A DNA stretch of 64,000 nucleotides from an uncultured Rhodoferax sp. (lineage in GTDB: Bacteria; Pseudomonadota; Gammaproteobacteria; Burkholderiales; Burkholderiaceae_C): positions 1 to 64,000 of the forward strand of contig NZ_CAMIHB010000015.1 of the NCBI RefSeq assembly GCF_946221635.1, given 5' to 3'. Shown here one piece after another: positions 17,742 through 25,078 of this stretch; within the stretch, counting starts at the first letter, position 1; each line of letters starts with the position of its first letter. The position numbers and the translations under genes are program-made. The notes beneath the pieces were generated by a model. The model saw only the letters and a program-made list of their open reading frames with translations. It searched no databases and was not told the DNA's origin.

Positions 17742-19865
17742 TCAGTCCTCGCTGCCGCTGTCCGGTTTGGGTGCCACGCGCGGCAGCGTGATGGTGATGG
17801 TGGTGCCTTGACCCGGCGCGGACGCCACGCTGAGGCGTCCGCCCAGGGTGTGTTTCACCAAGTTGTCCACGATGGACATGCCCAGGCCCGTGCCCCCGCT
17901 GCCGATGCGGGTGCTGAAAAAGGGCTGGAACATTTTCTCCAGGATCTCGGGCGCAATGCCGCGCCCGTTGTCGGCGCAGACCAGCGTGATCTCTTGCGCA
18001 TCGGCTTGCACAGTCAGTTCCACCGCCCCCTGCGCCATGCCCTCGAAGGCATGCAGGTAGGCGTTGTTCACCAGGTTGATGACCACCTGGCCCAGCGGGC
18101 CGGGGTAGCTGTCCATGCGGATGCCCTCGGGCACCTCCAGCGTCACGGTATGGGCCTCGCGCTTGAGGCTGGGTCCCAGCGTGTGCAGCACCTCGCCCAG
18201 CACCTGGCGCAGGTCGAACTGGCGGCGCTGCTCGCTGGCCTGGTCGGCCGCCACCTGGCGGAAGTTCTTCAGCAGGGCGACCGCACGCTCCAGGTTGCGC
18301 ATCAGCAGGGCATTGCCATCACGCACCTGTTCCACAAACTGCTGCAGGGTGGACTTGCGCAGCTCCCCGCTGTCGAGCAATTGCTGGAACTGCCGGGCCT
18401 GGTCGGCCAGGGTGCTGGCGGTCATCAGGCTGTTGCCCATGGGGGTACCCATCTCGTGGGACACGCTGGCAATCAGTGTGCCCAGCGTGGCACGCGCTTC
18501 GCTGCGGGTGGCTTCCTCCTGCATGCGCTGTGACAGGGAAGCGTTCAGCTCCAGGATGCGGGCTTCGGTCTCCTTGCGCTCGGTGATCTCCAGATTGGTG
18601 CCCGCCAGCAGCCGGGGCCTGCCATCGGCACCGCGCTCCACCAGGCGCCCACGGGTGCCGATCCAGATCCAGTGCCCGTCCTTGTGGCGCAGGCGGTAGT
18701 CGTATTCCATGTGGCTGGTCTTGCCGTCCAGGTGTTCCTGCAGTGCTGCCAGAAAACCGTGCAGGTCGTCCGGGTGAATGCGCTCCTGCCAGCGCTCATA
18801 GGTGTTGTGTTGCAGTTCATCGTGGGTGAAGCCGGAGAGGCTGCCCCAGCGCTCGCTGACCTTGAGCGTGCGCTGCTGGTAATCGAATTCCCAGGTTGCT
18901 ACGCCCGTGCCGTCGATCACGCTTTGCAACTGCTTCTGCTCGCGGTACAGCTGTTCCCGGGCGGCGCGCTCGCGGCGCTGGGATGCTTCGATGCGGCGCC
19001 GGGAGCGCTGTGCGCGCCATACGGTGGCCGTGGCTGCCAGGGTCAGCGTCAGGCCTGCGATGAGCAGGTAAGGCGCGTAGCTGGCCGTCAGCTCCCGGAA
19101 GTAGCCCGGGTGCGGGTGCATCACCAGCTGCCAAGGGCGGGTTGCCATATCCACTTCCAGGGCCAGGTCGTCGTGATCGGCATCGGCCTGGTGGGGCGGC
19201 AGGCTGTGTTCGCCCGCCGTGATCTGGCTGAACAGCAAGGGAGCAGGTTGCATGGGGTTGGCGCCGAGATCAAACACCATGAGGTCCAGGCCCAGGGCCT
19301 CGGCCCGCTGCGCTGCGTCCTGCAACAGGCTGGGTAGCAGCACGGTGGCCTGCACAAAACCCAGGTGGCGCTTGGCTGTGTCCACGCCGCTCTGGCGCTC
19401 GAACACCGGGGCGTAGACGTAGATCAGCGGTGCGTCACCATGATCTTGCCCAGGCAGCAGGCCCGAGGCAACGGGTTTGCCGAACACGCGGGCCTGCAGC
19501 TCCTCGGTGGATTCTGGGCCGCTGGCTGGGCGCCAGCGCAGATCGGCCAGCAGGGGCGAGTCGGTCAGCAGGCGCCGACGCAAGGCATCGAGTTGCTGCG
19601 GGCGCAGGTTGGGCTGGCTCTCCAGCACTAGGCTCAGGGCGTGGGCGCCTTCCACGGCGTGGCGTATGTCCTGTCGCAGCACATCCTGTACTGCGCGCGC
19701 GCTGCTGGCGTGCACGTTTTGCAGGCGCAAGGCCTCGGTCGTGCGCAGGCCCCAGTAGGCCAGTCCACTGCAGAGCACACCGGTCAGCAAAACGCCGGCC
19801 AGCACCAGCCCGTCGCGCAGGGGCTTGGCGGTTGCGGTGGGCCTGAAGTCGGGGGCGGGCTGCAT
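17742..19865 (-). CDS. Membrane sensor histidine kinase (CHASE-PAS)
   Basis: A 707-residue sensor kinase. One transmembrane helix at about 22-42, a periplasmic region of about 230 residues with CHASE-like features (RWRPASGPES, LIYVYAPVFERQSG, RHLGFVQATVLLPSLL), a second helix near 270-292, then a PAS/PAC domain (about 315-440: GVATWEFDYQQRTLKVSERWG, DYRLRHKDGHWIWIGTRG). A coiled coil leads to the dimerisation helix with the phospho-acceptor histidine in SVSHEMGTPMGN, then an HATPase domain with the N box NLVNNAYLHAFE and G boxes ADNGRGIAPE and GTGLGMSIVDN. No response regulator gene is adjacent, so it is an orphan. Convergent with the RND operon. Confidence 0.92.
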   Translation of the reverse strand: MQPAPDFRPTATAKPLRDGLVLAGVLLTGVLCSGLAYWGLRTTEALRLQNVHASSARAVQDVLRQDIRHAVEGAHALSLVLESQPNLRPQQLDALRRRLLTDSPLLADLRWRPASGPESTEELQARVFGKPVASGLLPGQDHGDAPLIYVYAPVFERQSGVDTAKRHLGFVQATVLLPSLLQDAAQRAEALGLDLMVFDLGANPMQPAPLLFSQITAGEHSLPPHQADADHDDLALEVDMATRPWQLVMHPHPGYFRELTASYAPYLLIAGLTLTLAATATVWRAQRSRRRIEASQRRERAAREQLYREQKQLQSVIDGTGVATWEFDYQQRTLKVSERWGSLSGFTHDELQHNTYERWQERIHPDDLHGFLAALQEHLDGKTSHMEYDYRLRHKDGHWIWIGTRGRLVERGADGRPRLLAGTNLEITERKETEARILELNASLSQRMQEEATRSEARATLGTLIASVSHEMGTPMGNSLMTASTLADQARQFQQLLDSGELRKSTLQQFVEQVRDGNALLMRNLERAVALLKNFRQVAADQASEQRRQFDLRQVLGEVLHTLGPSLKREAHTVTLEVPEGIRMDSYPGPLGQVVINLVNNAYLHAFEGMAQGAVELTVQADAQEITLVCADNGRGIAPEILEKMFQPFFSTRIGSGGTGLGMSIVDNLVKHTLGGRLSVASAPGQGTTITITLPRVAPKPDSGSED

Positions 19866-19909
19866 TGCGGCCCAGTGTAGCCGTGCTGCGGCGACCGCGG
19901 TATGGGGGC

Positions 19910-20767
19910 TCAGCCCTGGGCCACAGGCCGACCAGGGTCAGCGCACCACTCGCTCCAGCTGCCGGCGAACAGGGCCGCGCGGCCCAGGCCGGCAATCTCC
20001 ATGGCCAGCACATTGGGCACCGCCGTGACCCCGCTGCCGCAGTGGTGCACCACGGCCTGGGCATCACGTTGGCCCAGCAGGGCCTGGAACTCTTCGCGCA
20101 ACTGGGCGGCGGGCTTGAACTTGCCGTCCGCGCCCAGGTTGTTGGTGAAGGGGCGGTTCAGCGCGCCGGGAATATGGCCCGCCACCGGGTCGAGCGGCTC
20201 CACTTCCCCCTTGAAGCGGGGCAGGGCGCGGGCGTCGATGATGTGTTGGTCCTTGCCCAACTGCTGCTGCACCTCTGCCACGGTGACCAGCCGCGCTGCG
20301 GGCTCTTTCAATTGGAACGAGGCGGCCGCTTGCCCGGCGGGGGCTTGCGTCTGCACCGCGCCACCCGCAGCCTGCCAGGCCGGAAAGCCGCCATCCAGCA
20401 CGGCCACGGCCTCATGGCCCAGCCACTTGAGCATCCACCACAGCCGGCCGCAGTAGTGCGCGCCTTGGCGGTCGTACACCACCGCCTGCATGCCATTGGC
20501 AAAACCCACGCTGCCCAGCCAGGCCGCAAAGGTCTCGCGCGATGGCAGCGGGTGCCGTCCGCCGGATGCTGCAGCCGGGTCACCCTTGGCACTGAGGTGC
20601 TTGTCCAGGTGCGCGTAGACCGCACCGGGGATATGCCCCTGGTCATACAGGCCGCTACCCGCTGCCGGGTTGCCCAGGTCAAAGCTGCAGTCAAACACCA
20701 TCAGCGGCGCGCTGCTGGCTTGGAGGGTTTGGAGTTGTTCTACGGTGATGAGGGTGGTGTAGGTCAT
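19910..20767 (-). CDS. sseA: 3-mercaptopyruvate/thiosulfate sulfurtransferase
   Basis: Two-rhodanese-domain enzyme of 285 residues, transferring sulfur from 3-mercaptopyruvate or thiosulfate to an acceptor. The N-terminal inactive domain contains YDQGHIPGAVYAHLDKHLS; the C-terminal domain carries the active cysteine in HHCGSGVTA near residue 243. The loop CGSGVTA is that of mercaptopyruvate sulfurtransferases rather than the CRKGVT loop of classical rhodaneses, so the SseA assignment is preferred. The integron-cassette-like array begins in the 228-base gap behind its start. Confidence 0.9.
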   Translation of the reverse strand: MTYTTLITVEQLQTLQASSAPLMVFDCSFDLGNPAAGSGLYDQGHIPGAVYAHLDKHLSAKGDPAAASGGRHPLPSRETFAAWLGSVGFANGMQAVVYDRQGAHYCGRLWWMLKWLGHEAVAVLDGGFPAWQAAGGAVQTQAPAGQAAASFQLKEPAARLVTVAEVQQQLGKDQHIIDARALPRFKGEVEPLDPVAGHIPGALNRPFTNNLGADGKFKPAAQLREEFQALLGQRDAQAVVHHCGSGVTAVPNVLAMEIAGLGRAALFAGSWSEWCADPGRPVAQG

Positions 20768-20995
20768 GGTTGGGGATTATCCATTTGCGCCGAAAGCTGA
20801 AATTCACCCGGATGGGGGATGTTGGTAGCAGTGTTTGTTGGTCAGAATTGGAGGCTTCAGACTGCAGCGTTTGCTGCTATTTTTATCAGAGCGGTTGGCG
20901 CAGATGGGATAAGGGCTGATGCCACTTTTTATAGACCACATTTCCACTTTGTCCCACAGTGCTCTGCGGGACAAATTACGATAGCGAGCTACACA
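20768..20995. other. Leader gap before the cassette-like array, with a hairpin
   Basis: No gene is visible in these 228 bases. They are richer in A and T than the surroundings. The notable element is an inverted repeat at 20948-20975: TTTGTCCC and GGGACAAA frame an inner CAG/CTG pair around TGCT, giving a long hairpin with one mismatch, ending 20 bases before the first cassette gene. Two sequences resemble the predicted left boundary of cassette 1, which should read GTTAGCG: GTTGGCG at 20894-20900 and GATAGCG at 20980-20986, each with one mismatch. Confidence 0.5.
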
Positions 20996-21406
20996 ATGTC
21001 TCCACATATCTTTCGCCTTCTACTTGTTGTCTCCGTTGTCACTAGCTTGGTGGGCGCGGTCTTCGACGTTCTGGTGCCCTCGGCTCTCCCTGAGTCGTTT
21101 TCTTCGGTCCAATCCACCTTCGATAACGCTACTCCTATGTCTCTCACGACCTTGCTGCTCGGCGGCGCTTACGTTCTTGGCACGTTGGTCGCGTGGGTTG
21201 GATTACTTACCTTCCGCACTTGGGCGCCGCACACGGCGGTGGTATTCACAGCGCTCGGAATCATCATTACGCCCATGCTTGGTCCCTCCGTGAACTCCGG
21301 CTGGACGATGGCACTGTTTGAACTGTCGTCTATTCTCTGGGCGGTTGCGCTTGCTGCTGCATATCTTTCACCGCTCAAGGAGCGTTTCTTTGAGCCAGCC
21401 CGCTAA
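20996..21406 (+). CDS. Cassette 1: small membrane protein of unknown function
   Basis: A 136-residue protein that I do not recognise. Four hydrophobic segments are visible (about residues 7-29, 48-71, 77-95 and 103-123), so it should sit in the inner membrane. The ATG at 20996 gives a good membrane N-terminus (MSPHIFRLLLVV); there is no strong Shine-Dalgarno sequence. Its TAA stop forms part of the R'' box of the attC-like site at 21401. Codon use and GC content differ from the neighbouring housekeeping genes, in line with acquisition as a gene cassette. Small membrane proteins of unknown role are common in cassette arrays. Confidence 0.65.
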   Translation: MSPHIFRLLLVVSVVTSLVGAVFDVLVPSALPESFSSVQSTFDNATPMSLTTLLLGGAYVLGTLVAWVGLLTFRTWAPHTAVVFTALGIIITPMLGPSVNSGWTMALFELSSILWAVALAAAYLSPLKERFFEPAR

Positions 21407-21466
21407 CCCTGCAGTCGAGTGGACCTGCGTGAAGGACCGCGCAGGCCGCGCACTTCCACGTTAAAT
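21401..21466 (+). other. attC-like recombination site 1
   Basis: 66 bases. R'' box CGCTAAC (21401-21407) includes the stop codon of cassette gene 1; R' box GTTAAAT (21460-21466) fits the GTTRRRY consensus and contains the ATG of cassette gene 2. Between them, arms GTGGA (21419) and TCCAC (21455) and inner arms CCTGCG (21424) and CGCAGG (21440) can pair to the imperfect hairpin typical of attC sites. Confidence 0.7.
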
Positions 21467-21878
21467 GGCTATGGAACCCTTAGTCACAATTCGCTCCACC
21501 GCCTCAAACCGCGTGTTCCAAATTGGCGAGCCAAGCGGCAGCTTCTTTCCTGTCGAACTTACTGGGTATTCGGTAGCGGCCAATGCACAGCTTTGGTCGG
21601 AGATGGATGCGCCCGAACTCGCTTTCTTTTTCGTCAGCCTTGGCGAGCATCGAGTGCCCTGGAAGGGGGCATTAACCTGGGCTTCTTTGGAAGGTGATTT
21701 GGGCTTGTCCGTCACCTGCACGGCCTTGGGTTCAGTCACCTTTCAGGTGAAGCTCCGGGGGCTTCCTGGTGCTCCCGAGGAGTGGAGCGTTCAAGTTGGT
21801 ATCGAGACGGGGCTCGGTGAGCTCGAAAGATTGGCAATCGAAGCCAAGGGATTGGCAAGTGCGAACAATGCCATTTAA
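21465..21878 (+). CDS. Cassette 2: small soluble protein of unknown function
   Basis: A 137-residue protein without signal or membrane segments, alternating short hydrophobic and polar stretches as in a beta-rich fold (MEPLVTIRSTASNRVFQIG, ELAFFFVSLGEHRVPW, GSVTFQVKLRGLP). I do not recognise the family. The ATG at 21465 lies inside the R' box of the preceding attC-like site; a second ATG at 21471 is an alternative. The TAA stop lies inside ATTTAAC, the R'' box of the next site. Start and stop codons embedded in the recombination boxes are typical of compact integron cassettes. Could be a toxin, an immunity protein or an enzyme; nothing in the sequence decides. Confidence 0.65.
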   Translation: MAMEPLVTIRSTASNRVFQIGEPSGSFFPVELTGYSVAANAQLWSEMDAPELAFFFVSLGEHRVPWKGALTWASLEGDLGLSVTCTALGSVTFQVKLRGLPGAPEEWSVQVGIETGLGELERLAIEAKGLASANNAI

Positions 21879-21959
21879 CAATTTACTTGGCGCGGGCACG
21901 CAGCATCAGGAGGCCGCTTCGCGGCAAATGCTGTATGCCGGGCCGCGCCAGCGTTATGC
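21873..21959 (+). other. attC-like recombination site 2
   Basis: 87 bases and the best of the three. R'' ATTTAAC (21873-21879) fits RYYYAAC exactly; R' GTTATGC (21953-21959). Nested pairs: TGGCGCGG (21888) with CCGCGCCA (21943), CAGCAT (21901) with ATGCTG (21928), and GCCGC (21913) with GCGGC (21921) around TTC. The whole site folds into one long interrupted hairpin, as attC bottom strands do. Confidence 0.82.
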
Positions 21960-21973
21960 CTCAGGAGCGCACC

Positions 21974-22426
21974 GTGGCACGCACCGATAAGCTCACCAAA
22001 TTGGTTGCGGTATTCGATCAGTTTCACGAAGCTATCGTGCGGCTTGATGATCCGACGGCGAAGCGCCTAGTCGAAAACTGGGTTGGCATCCGTCACCATT
22101 ATGTAGAACCGTCTGGTGTACCCCGCTCAGCGTTAGCTGCGGGTATGGAGCAAGGCCTTCGCGAGACACCCATGCTGCTTCAGTCAATGCACTCTCAAAC
22201 ACGGAAGTGCGCAGTCAAGGCTTTAGCTGCAGCAACATCAGCTCACTACCCGGATTTTCTCGACAAGGATGCTAAACGCCTTGCAAAGATAGTGGCGCGG
22301 GGCTCTATCCACGGTGAGAGCGAGTACTATTTGGTTCGTCATCATGTCGATCTGCTGGAGGGCGAAGCAAGTCAGAATGAAGAGTTGCGCTTGCTGTACG
22401 CGCTTGTAGGAAAACATGAGGCATAA
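21974..22426 (+). CDS. Cassette 3: small soluble protein of unknown function
   Basis: A 150-residue protein, mostly helical in appearance, with no signal or membrane segment. I do not recognise it. The GTG at 21974 has AGGAG seven bases upstream and is preferred; an in-frame ATG at 21956 lies inside the R' box GTTATGC and would add six residues. The conserved-looking stretch RGSIHGESEYYLVRHHVDLL lies near residues 108-127. The TAA stop is inside GCATAAC, the R'' box of the third attC-like site. Composition is less GC-rich than the flanking genes. Confidence 0.65.
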   Translation: MARTDKLTKLVAVFDQFHEAIVRLDDPTAKRLVENWVGIRHHYVEPSGVPRSALAAGMEQGLRETPMLLQSMHSQTRKCAVKALAAATSAHYPDFLDKDAKRLAKIVARGSIHGESEYYLVRHHVDLLEGEASQNEELRLLYALVGKHEA

Positions 22427-22477
22427 CTCGTCATCTCAGCGAACTACCTCGGTAGCCGCTGAACTCCGGCGCTAAAG
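22421..22477 (+). other. attC-like recombination site 3 (terminal, eroded R' box)
   Basis: 57 bases, near the short limit for attC sites. R'' GCATAAC (22421-22427) is the exact complement of the R' box that opens cassette 3. Hairpin arms TCAGCG (22436) and CGCTGA (22457), with CTACC (22444) and GGTAG (22451) inside. The distal R' box reads GCTAAAG instead of GTTRRRY, so the right end of the array seems mutated. Confidence 0.65.
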
Positions 22478-22504
22478 AATGCGGCCGACCAACGGCCACC
22501 AACT

Positions 22505-23392
22505 TCAATGCTCTTCCCCCGGCGTATTCGGTAGCGCCCGTGACCGAAGTATCGTCGCTAGCACACCGCTGGTCACAATGACCGCGATGCCGGCCCAGCC
22601 CATGGGGGCGATCTTGTCGCCGAACAGGACCAGGCTGAAGATGACGGCGAACACGATGCCGGAATACTGCATGCTGGCCACCACCAGCGTGGCGCCCTTG
22701 CGGTAGGCGCGGGTCATGCACCATTGGCCCAGCGACGCGAGGATGCCGATGGGGATGACCCATGCGGCGTCTTGCCAGGCCACTTCGCTCCAGGGGGTGA
22801 ATTCGGTGAACAAGATGCCGACGGCACCGACCACCGCGCTGCCCACCGAGAAATAGAACACGGTGCGTTCTTCAGGCTCGCCCACCTTGCCCAGCGCAGT
22901 GACCTGCATATAGGCCAATGCCGCACCCATGCCCGACAGCAGGCCCACCACGCCGGCGAAGAGCTGGTTCTGGTCCATGGTGGGGCGCAGCGTCATGATG
23001 ACGCCGACAAAGCCCATCAGCACGGTGGCGATCAGCGCACCCTGGGGCTGGTCCTTGCCGTAGAGCAGGGCACCGCCCACCACAAAGGCCGCCACCCAGA
23101 CGCCGCTCATGTAGTTCAGCGTCATGGCGGTGGCCAGGGGCAGGTGGGCGATGGCGTAGAACCAGGAACCTAGCGACACCACACCGATGAAGCTGCGCCA
23201 CACATGCATGAGCGGCACGGGGGTGCGCAGCGTGGAACCGCGGGCCCGCACCACGATGCCCATGAAGATGATGCTGACGATGCCGCGGTAGAACACCAGC
23301 TCGAAGGTGCCGAAGCTGCTGGAGGCGTACTTGATGCCCACGGCCATGAGCGCAAACCAGAACGAGGCCAGAACCATCCACAGAGCTTGCAT
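22505..23392 (-). CDS. DMT-superfamily transporter (EamA domains)
   Basis: Inner membrane transporter of 295 residues with about ten hydrophobic segments in two EamA repeats (first starting MQALWMVLASFWFALMAVGIKY, second near LLSGMGAALAYMQVTALGKVG). The family moves small metabolites, often amino acids or nucleosides, out of or into the cell; the substrate cannot be told here. Its 3' end faces the end of the cassette array. The 71-base gap to the Rieske oxygenase gene upstream is nearly filled by a dispersed repeat, and both genes run in the same direction, so they may be co-transcribed. Confidence 0.85.
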   Translation of the reverse strand: MQALWMVLASFWFALMAVGIKYASSSFGTFELVFYRGIVSIIFMGIVVRARGSTLRTPVPLMHVWRSFIGVVSLGSWFYAIAHLPLATAMTLNYMSGVWVAAFVVGGALLYGKDQPQGALIATVLMGFVGVIMTLRPTMDQNQLFAGVVGLLSGMGAALAYMQVTALGKVGEPEERTVFYFSVGSAVVGAVGILFTEFTPWSEVAWQDAAWVIPIGILASLGQWCMTRAYRKGATLVVASMQYSGIVFAVIFSLVLFGDKIAPMGWAGIAVIVTSGVLATILRSRALPNTPGEEH

Positions 23393-23412
23393 CGTGTGTT
23401 ACCTGTCAAATG

Positions 23413-23462
23413 GGGTTCTAGCCCCCGTCAATACTGCGCAAGCAGCTATGAATTAAATAGCG
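23413..23462 (+). repeat. Dispersed ~45 bp repeat, copy D
   Basis: TTCTAGCCCCCGT, then TGCGCAAGCAGCTATGAAT and ATAGCG. One of the clearest copies; it fills the gap between the Rieske oxygenase and EamA transporter genes. The 3' part GCTAT...ATAGC can form a small hairpin. Confidence 0.75.
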
Positions 23463-23463
23463 T

Positions 23464-24639
23464 TTAGAGGCCGAACGTGGACAGGTCGATCTTGCCGCGG
23501 TACCACTCATGGAAGTGCTGCATGCCGTCTTCCATGGGGCTTTGGTACGGGCCGACTTCGTTGTCGCCGCGGTCAAACAAGGCGCGGCGGCCTGCGTCCA
23601 TGCGCTCGCCGATTTCGTCATCTTCGATGCAGGTTTCCATGTAGGCGGCCTGCTGGGCTTCGACGAACTCGCGCTCGAAGGCGGCGATTTCCTCGGGGTA
23701 GTAGAACTCCACCATGTTCATGGTCTTGTTCACGCCCATGGGGAAGAGGGTGGACACCGTCAGCACATGCGGGTACCACTCCACCATGATGTGGGGGTAG
23801 TAGGTGAGCCAGATGGCGCCGTACTGCGGAGGCACGTTGTTGCGGTAGCCCAGCAGGGCCTTGTGCCAGCGCTCGTAGACGGGGCTGCCGGCCTTGCCCA
23901 GGCGGTTGGCCACGCCCACGGTCTGCACCGAGTAGTTGTCCTTGAACTCCCAGCGCAGGTCGTCGCAGGTGACGAACTGGCCCAGCCCAGGGTGGAAGGG
24001 GCCGACATGGTAGTCCTCCAGATAGACCTCGATGAAGGTCTTCCAGTTGTAGTTGCACTCGTGCATCTCGACCTTGTCGCGCACATAGCCTTCAAAGCTG
24101 AGGTCAGCACGCGGCCCCATGTGGGCCAGCTGGGCGCCCACATCGACGCCACCTTGGGCGCGGGTGTCTTCAAACAGCAGGCCGTTCCATTCCTGCAACT
24201 TGTAGTTGTTGAGGTTGAGGCAGGGGTCGTGGGCGAAGTGGGGCGCACCGATCAGCGTGCCGCTCTGGCTGCCGTGCTGGCCGGCGTGGGCGCCGCTGTA
24301 GGTCCAGCGGTGCAACGGGCAGACGATGTTGCCGCTCTGGGCGCCTTTGTCGTTGTGCGTGAGCGAGCCACGTCCTTTGAGCATGACGGCCTGGCGGTGG
24401 CGGCAGACGTTGGAGATGAGCTCGATGCCGCCCGCATTGCGCACCAGTGCGCGGCCCTCGTTTTCCTGGGGCAGGGCGTAGTAGTCCCCCACGTTGGGGA
24501 CGCTCAGGGAGTGCCCCACGTAGCGGGGCCCTTGCTGGAAGATACTTTGCATTTCAAGCGCGTAAAGCGCCGGGTCAAAGTAGCTCGAAACTGGTAGTTG
24601 GCTGTTCGCCTGCTGCAGTTGAAGACTTAAATCAGACAT
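23464..24639 (-). CDS. Rieske-type aromatic ring-hydroxylating oxygenase, alpha subunit
   Basis: Iron-sulfur oxygenase of 391 residues. The Rieske [2Fe-2S] ligands are visible as CRHRQAVML (near residue 78) and CPLHRWTY (near residue 107). The catalytic domain has the mononuclear iron motif in EVYLEDYHVGPFHPG (two histidines near residues 213 and 218), completed by a later acidic residue. Such enzymes act on aromatic rings, quaternary amines or sterols with a separate reductase; no reductase or beta subunit gene is adjacent, so the substrate is open. Divergent from xseB with a 196-base gap. Confidence 0.88.
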   Translation of the reverse strand: MSDLSLQLQQANSQLPVSSYFDPALYALEMQSIFQQGPRYVGHSLSVPNVGDYYALPQENEGRALVRNAGGIELISNVCRHRQAVMLKGRGSLTHNDKGAQSGNIVCPLHRWTYSGAHAGQHGSQSGTLIGAPHFAHDPCLNLNNYKLQEWNGLLFEDTRAQGGVDVGAQLAHMGPRADLSFEGYVRDKVEMHECNYNWKTFIEVYLEDYHVGPFHPGLGQFVTCDDLRWEFKDNYSVQTVGVANRLGKAGSPVYERWHKALLGYRNNVPPQYGAIWLTYYPHIMVEWYPHVLTVSTLFPMGVNKTMNMVEFYYPEEIAAFEREFVEAQQAAYMETCIEDDEIGERMDAGRRALFDRGDNEVGPYQSPMEDGMQHFHEWYRGKIDLSTFGL

Positions 24640-24835
24640 GGGTGACCTGACCTAAAGACTCCCCACAGGGGGATGCACCAAAGTGCGCGGTAAAAGGGGG
24701 CCGTCCATCCCAGAAGCGGGAGGCCGGAAGCGGGAGGGGCGATTGTACCCGTTTGGGGGCGGATGCCCACATGGCGGGTCGGGGCTTGGGCCTAAAATCG
24801 CGCTTTGCCTTTTGAACCCCATTCCAAGTCCACCC

Positions 24836-25078
24836 ATGCCCAAGGCCAGCACCCCGTCCCCCAGCCCTGCACCCCTGCCCACCAGCTACGAGGCGGCCAT
24901 GCAGGAACTCGAAGGCCTGGTCGGGCGCCTGGAGGCCGGCGAGCTGCCGCTGGAGCAGTTGCTCAGCGGTTACCAGCGCGGTGCTGCCCTGCTGCAGTAC
25001 TGCCGCGACCAACTGCAGGCGGTGGAAGACCAGATCAAGGTGCTGGACGACGGTGCCCTCAAACCGTGGAAAGCCTGA
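24836..25078 (+). CDS. xseB: Exodeoxyribonuclease VII small subunit
   Basis: An 80-residue protein that pairs with XseA to degrade single-stranded DNA. The core SYEAAMQELEGLVGRLEAGE, then LPLEQLLSGYQRGAALLQYC, is the typical two-helix XseB pattern. ATG at 24836 gives the usual length. The TGA overlaps the ATG of ispA as TGATG. xseB-ispA-dxs is a common order in proteobacteria. TAAAAT at 24793 could be a -10 box. Confidence 0.93.
   Translation: MPKASTPSPSPAPLPTSYEAAMQELEGLVGRLEAGELPLEQLLSGYQRGAALLQYCRDQLQAVEDQIKVLDDGALKPWKA

Larger units (their letters stand above)
20894..22477 (+). mobile_element. Integron-type gene cassette array without integrase (three cassettes)
   Basis: Three unrelated small genes (20996, 21465 and 21974 onwards) lie head to tail, each followed by an attC-like site whose R'' box contains the gene's TAA stop codon. 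Unit 2 starts with GTTAAAT (21460) and ends with ATTTAAC (21873); unit 3 starts with GTTATGC (21953) and ends with GCATAAC (22421). Each pair is an exact reverse complement over seven bases, as expected when a circular cassette is opened inside its own R' box. Base composition is visibly less GC-rich than the flanks. No intI gene is in the window. The left edge is uncertain (20894 or 20980). Confidence 0.8.

Noticed and set aside
20804..21007. A 67-codon minus-strand frame at the start of the cassette array
   Set aside because: No ribosome binding site, overlaps the start of cassette gene 1 and has no recognisable pattern; cassette genes run on the plus strand.
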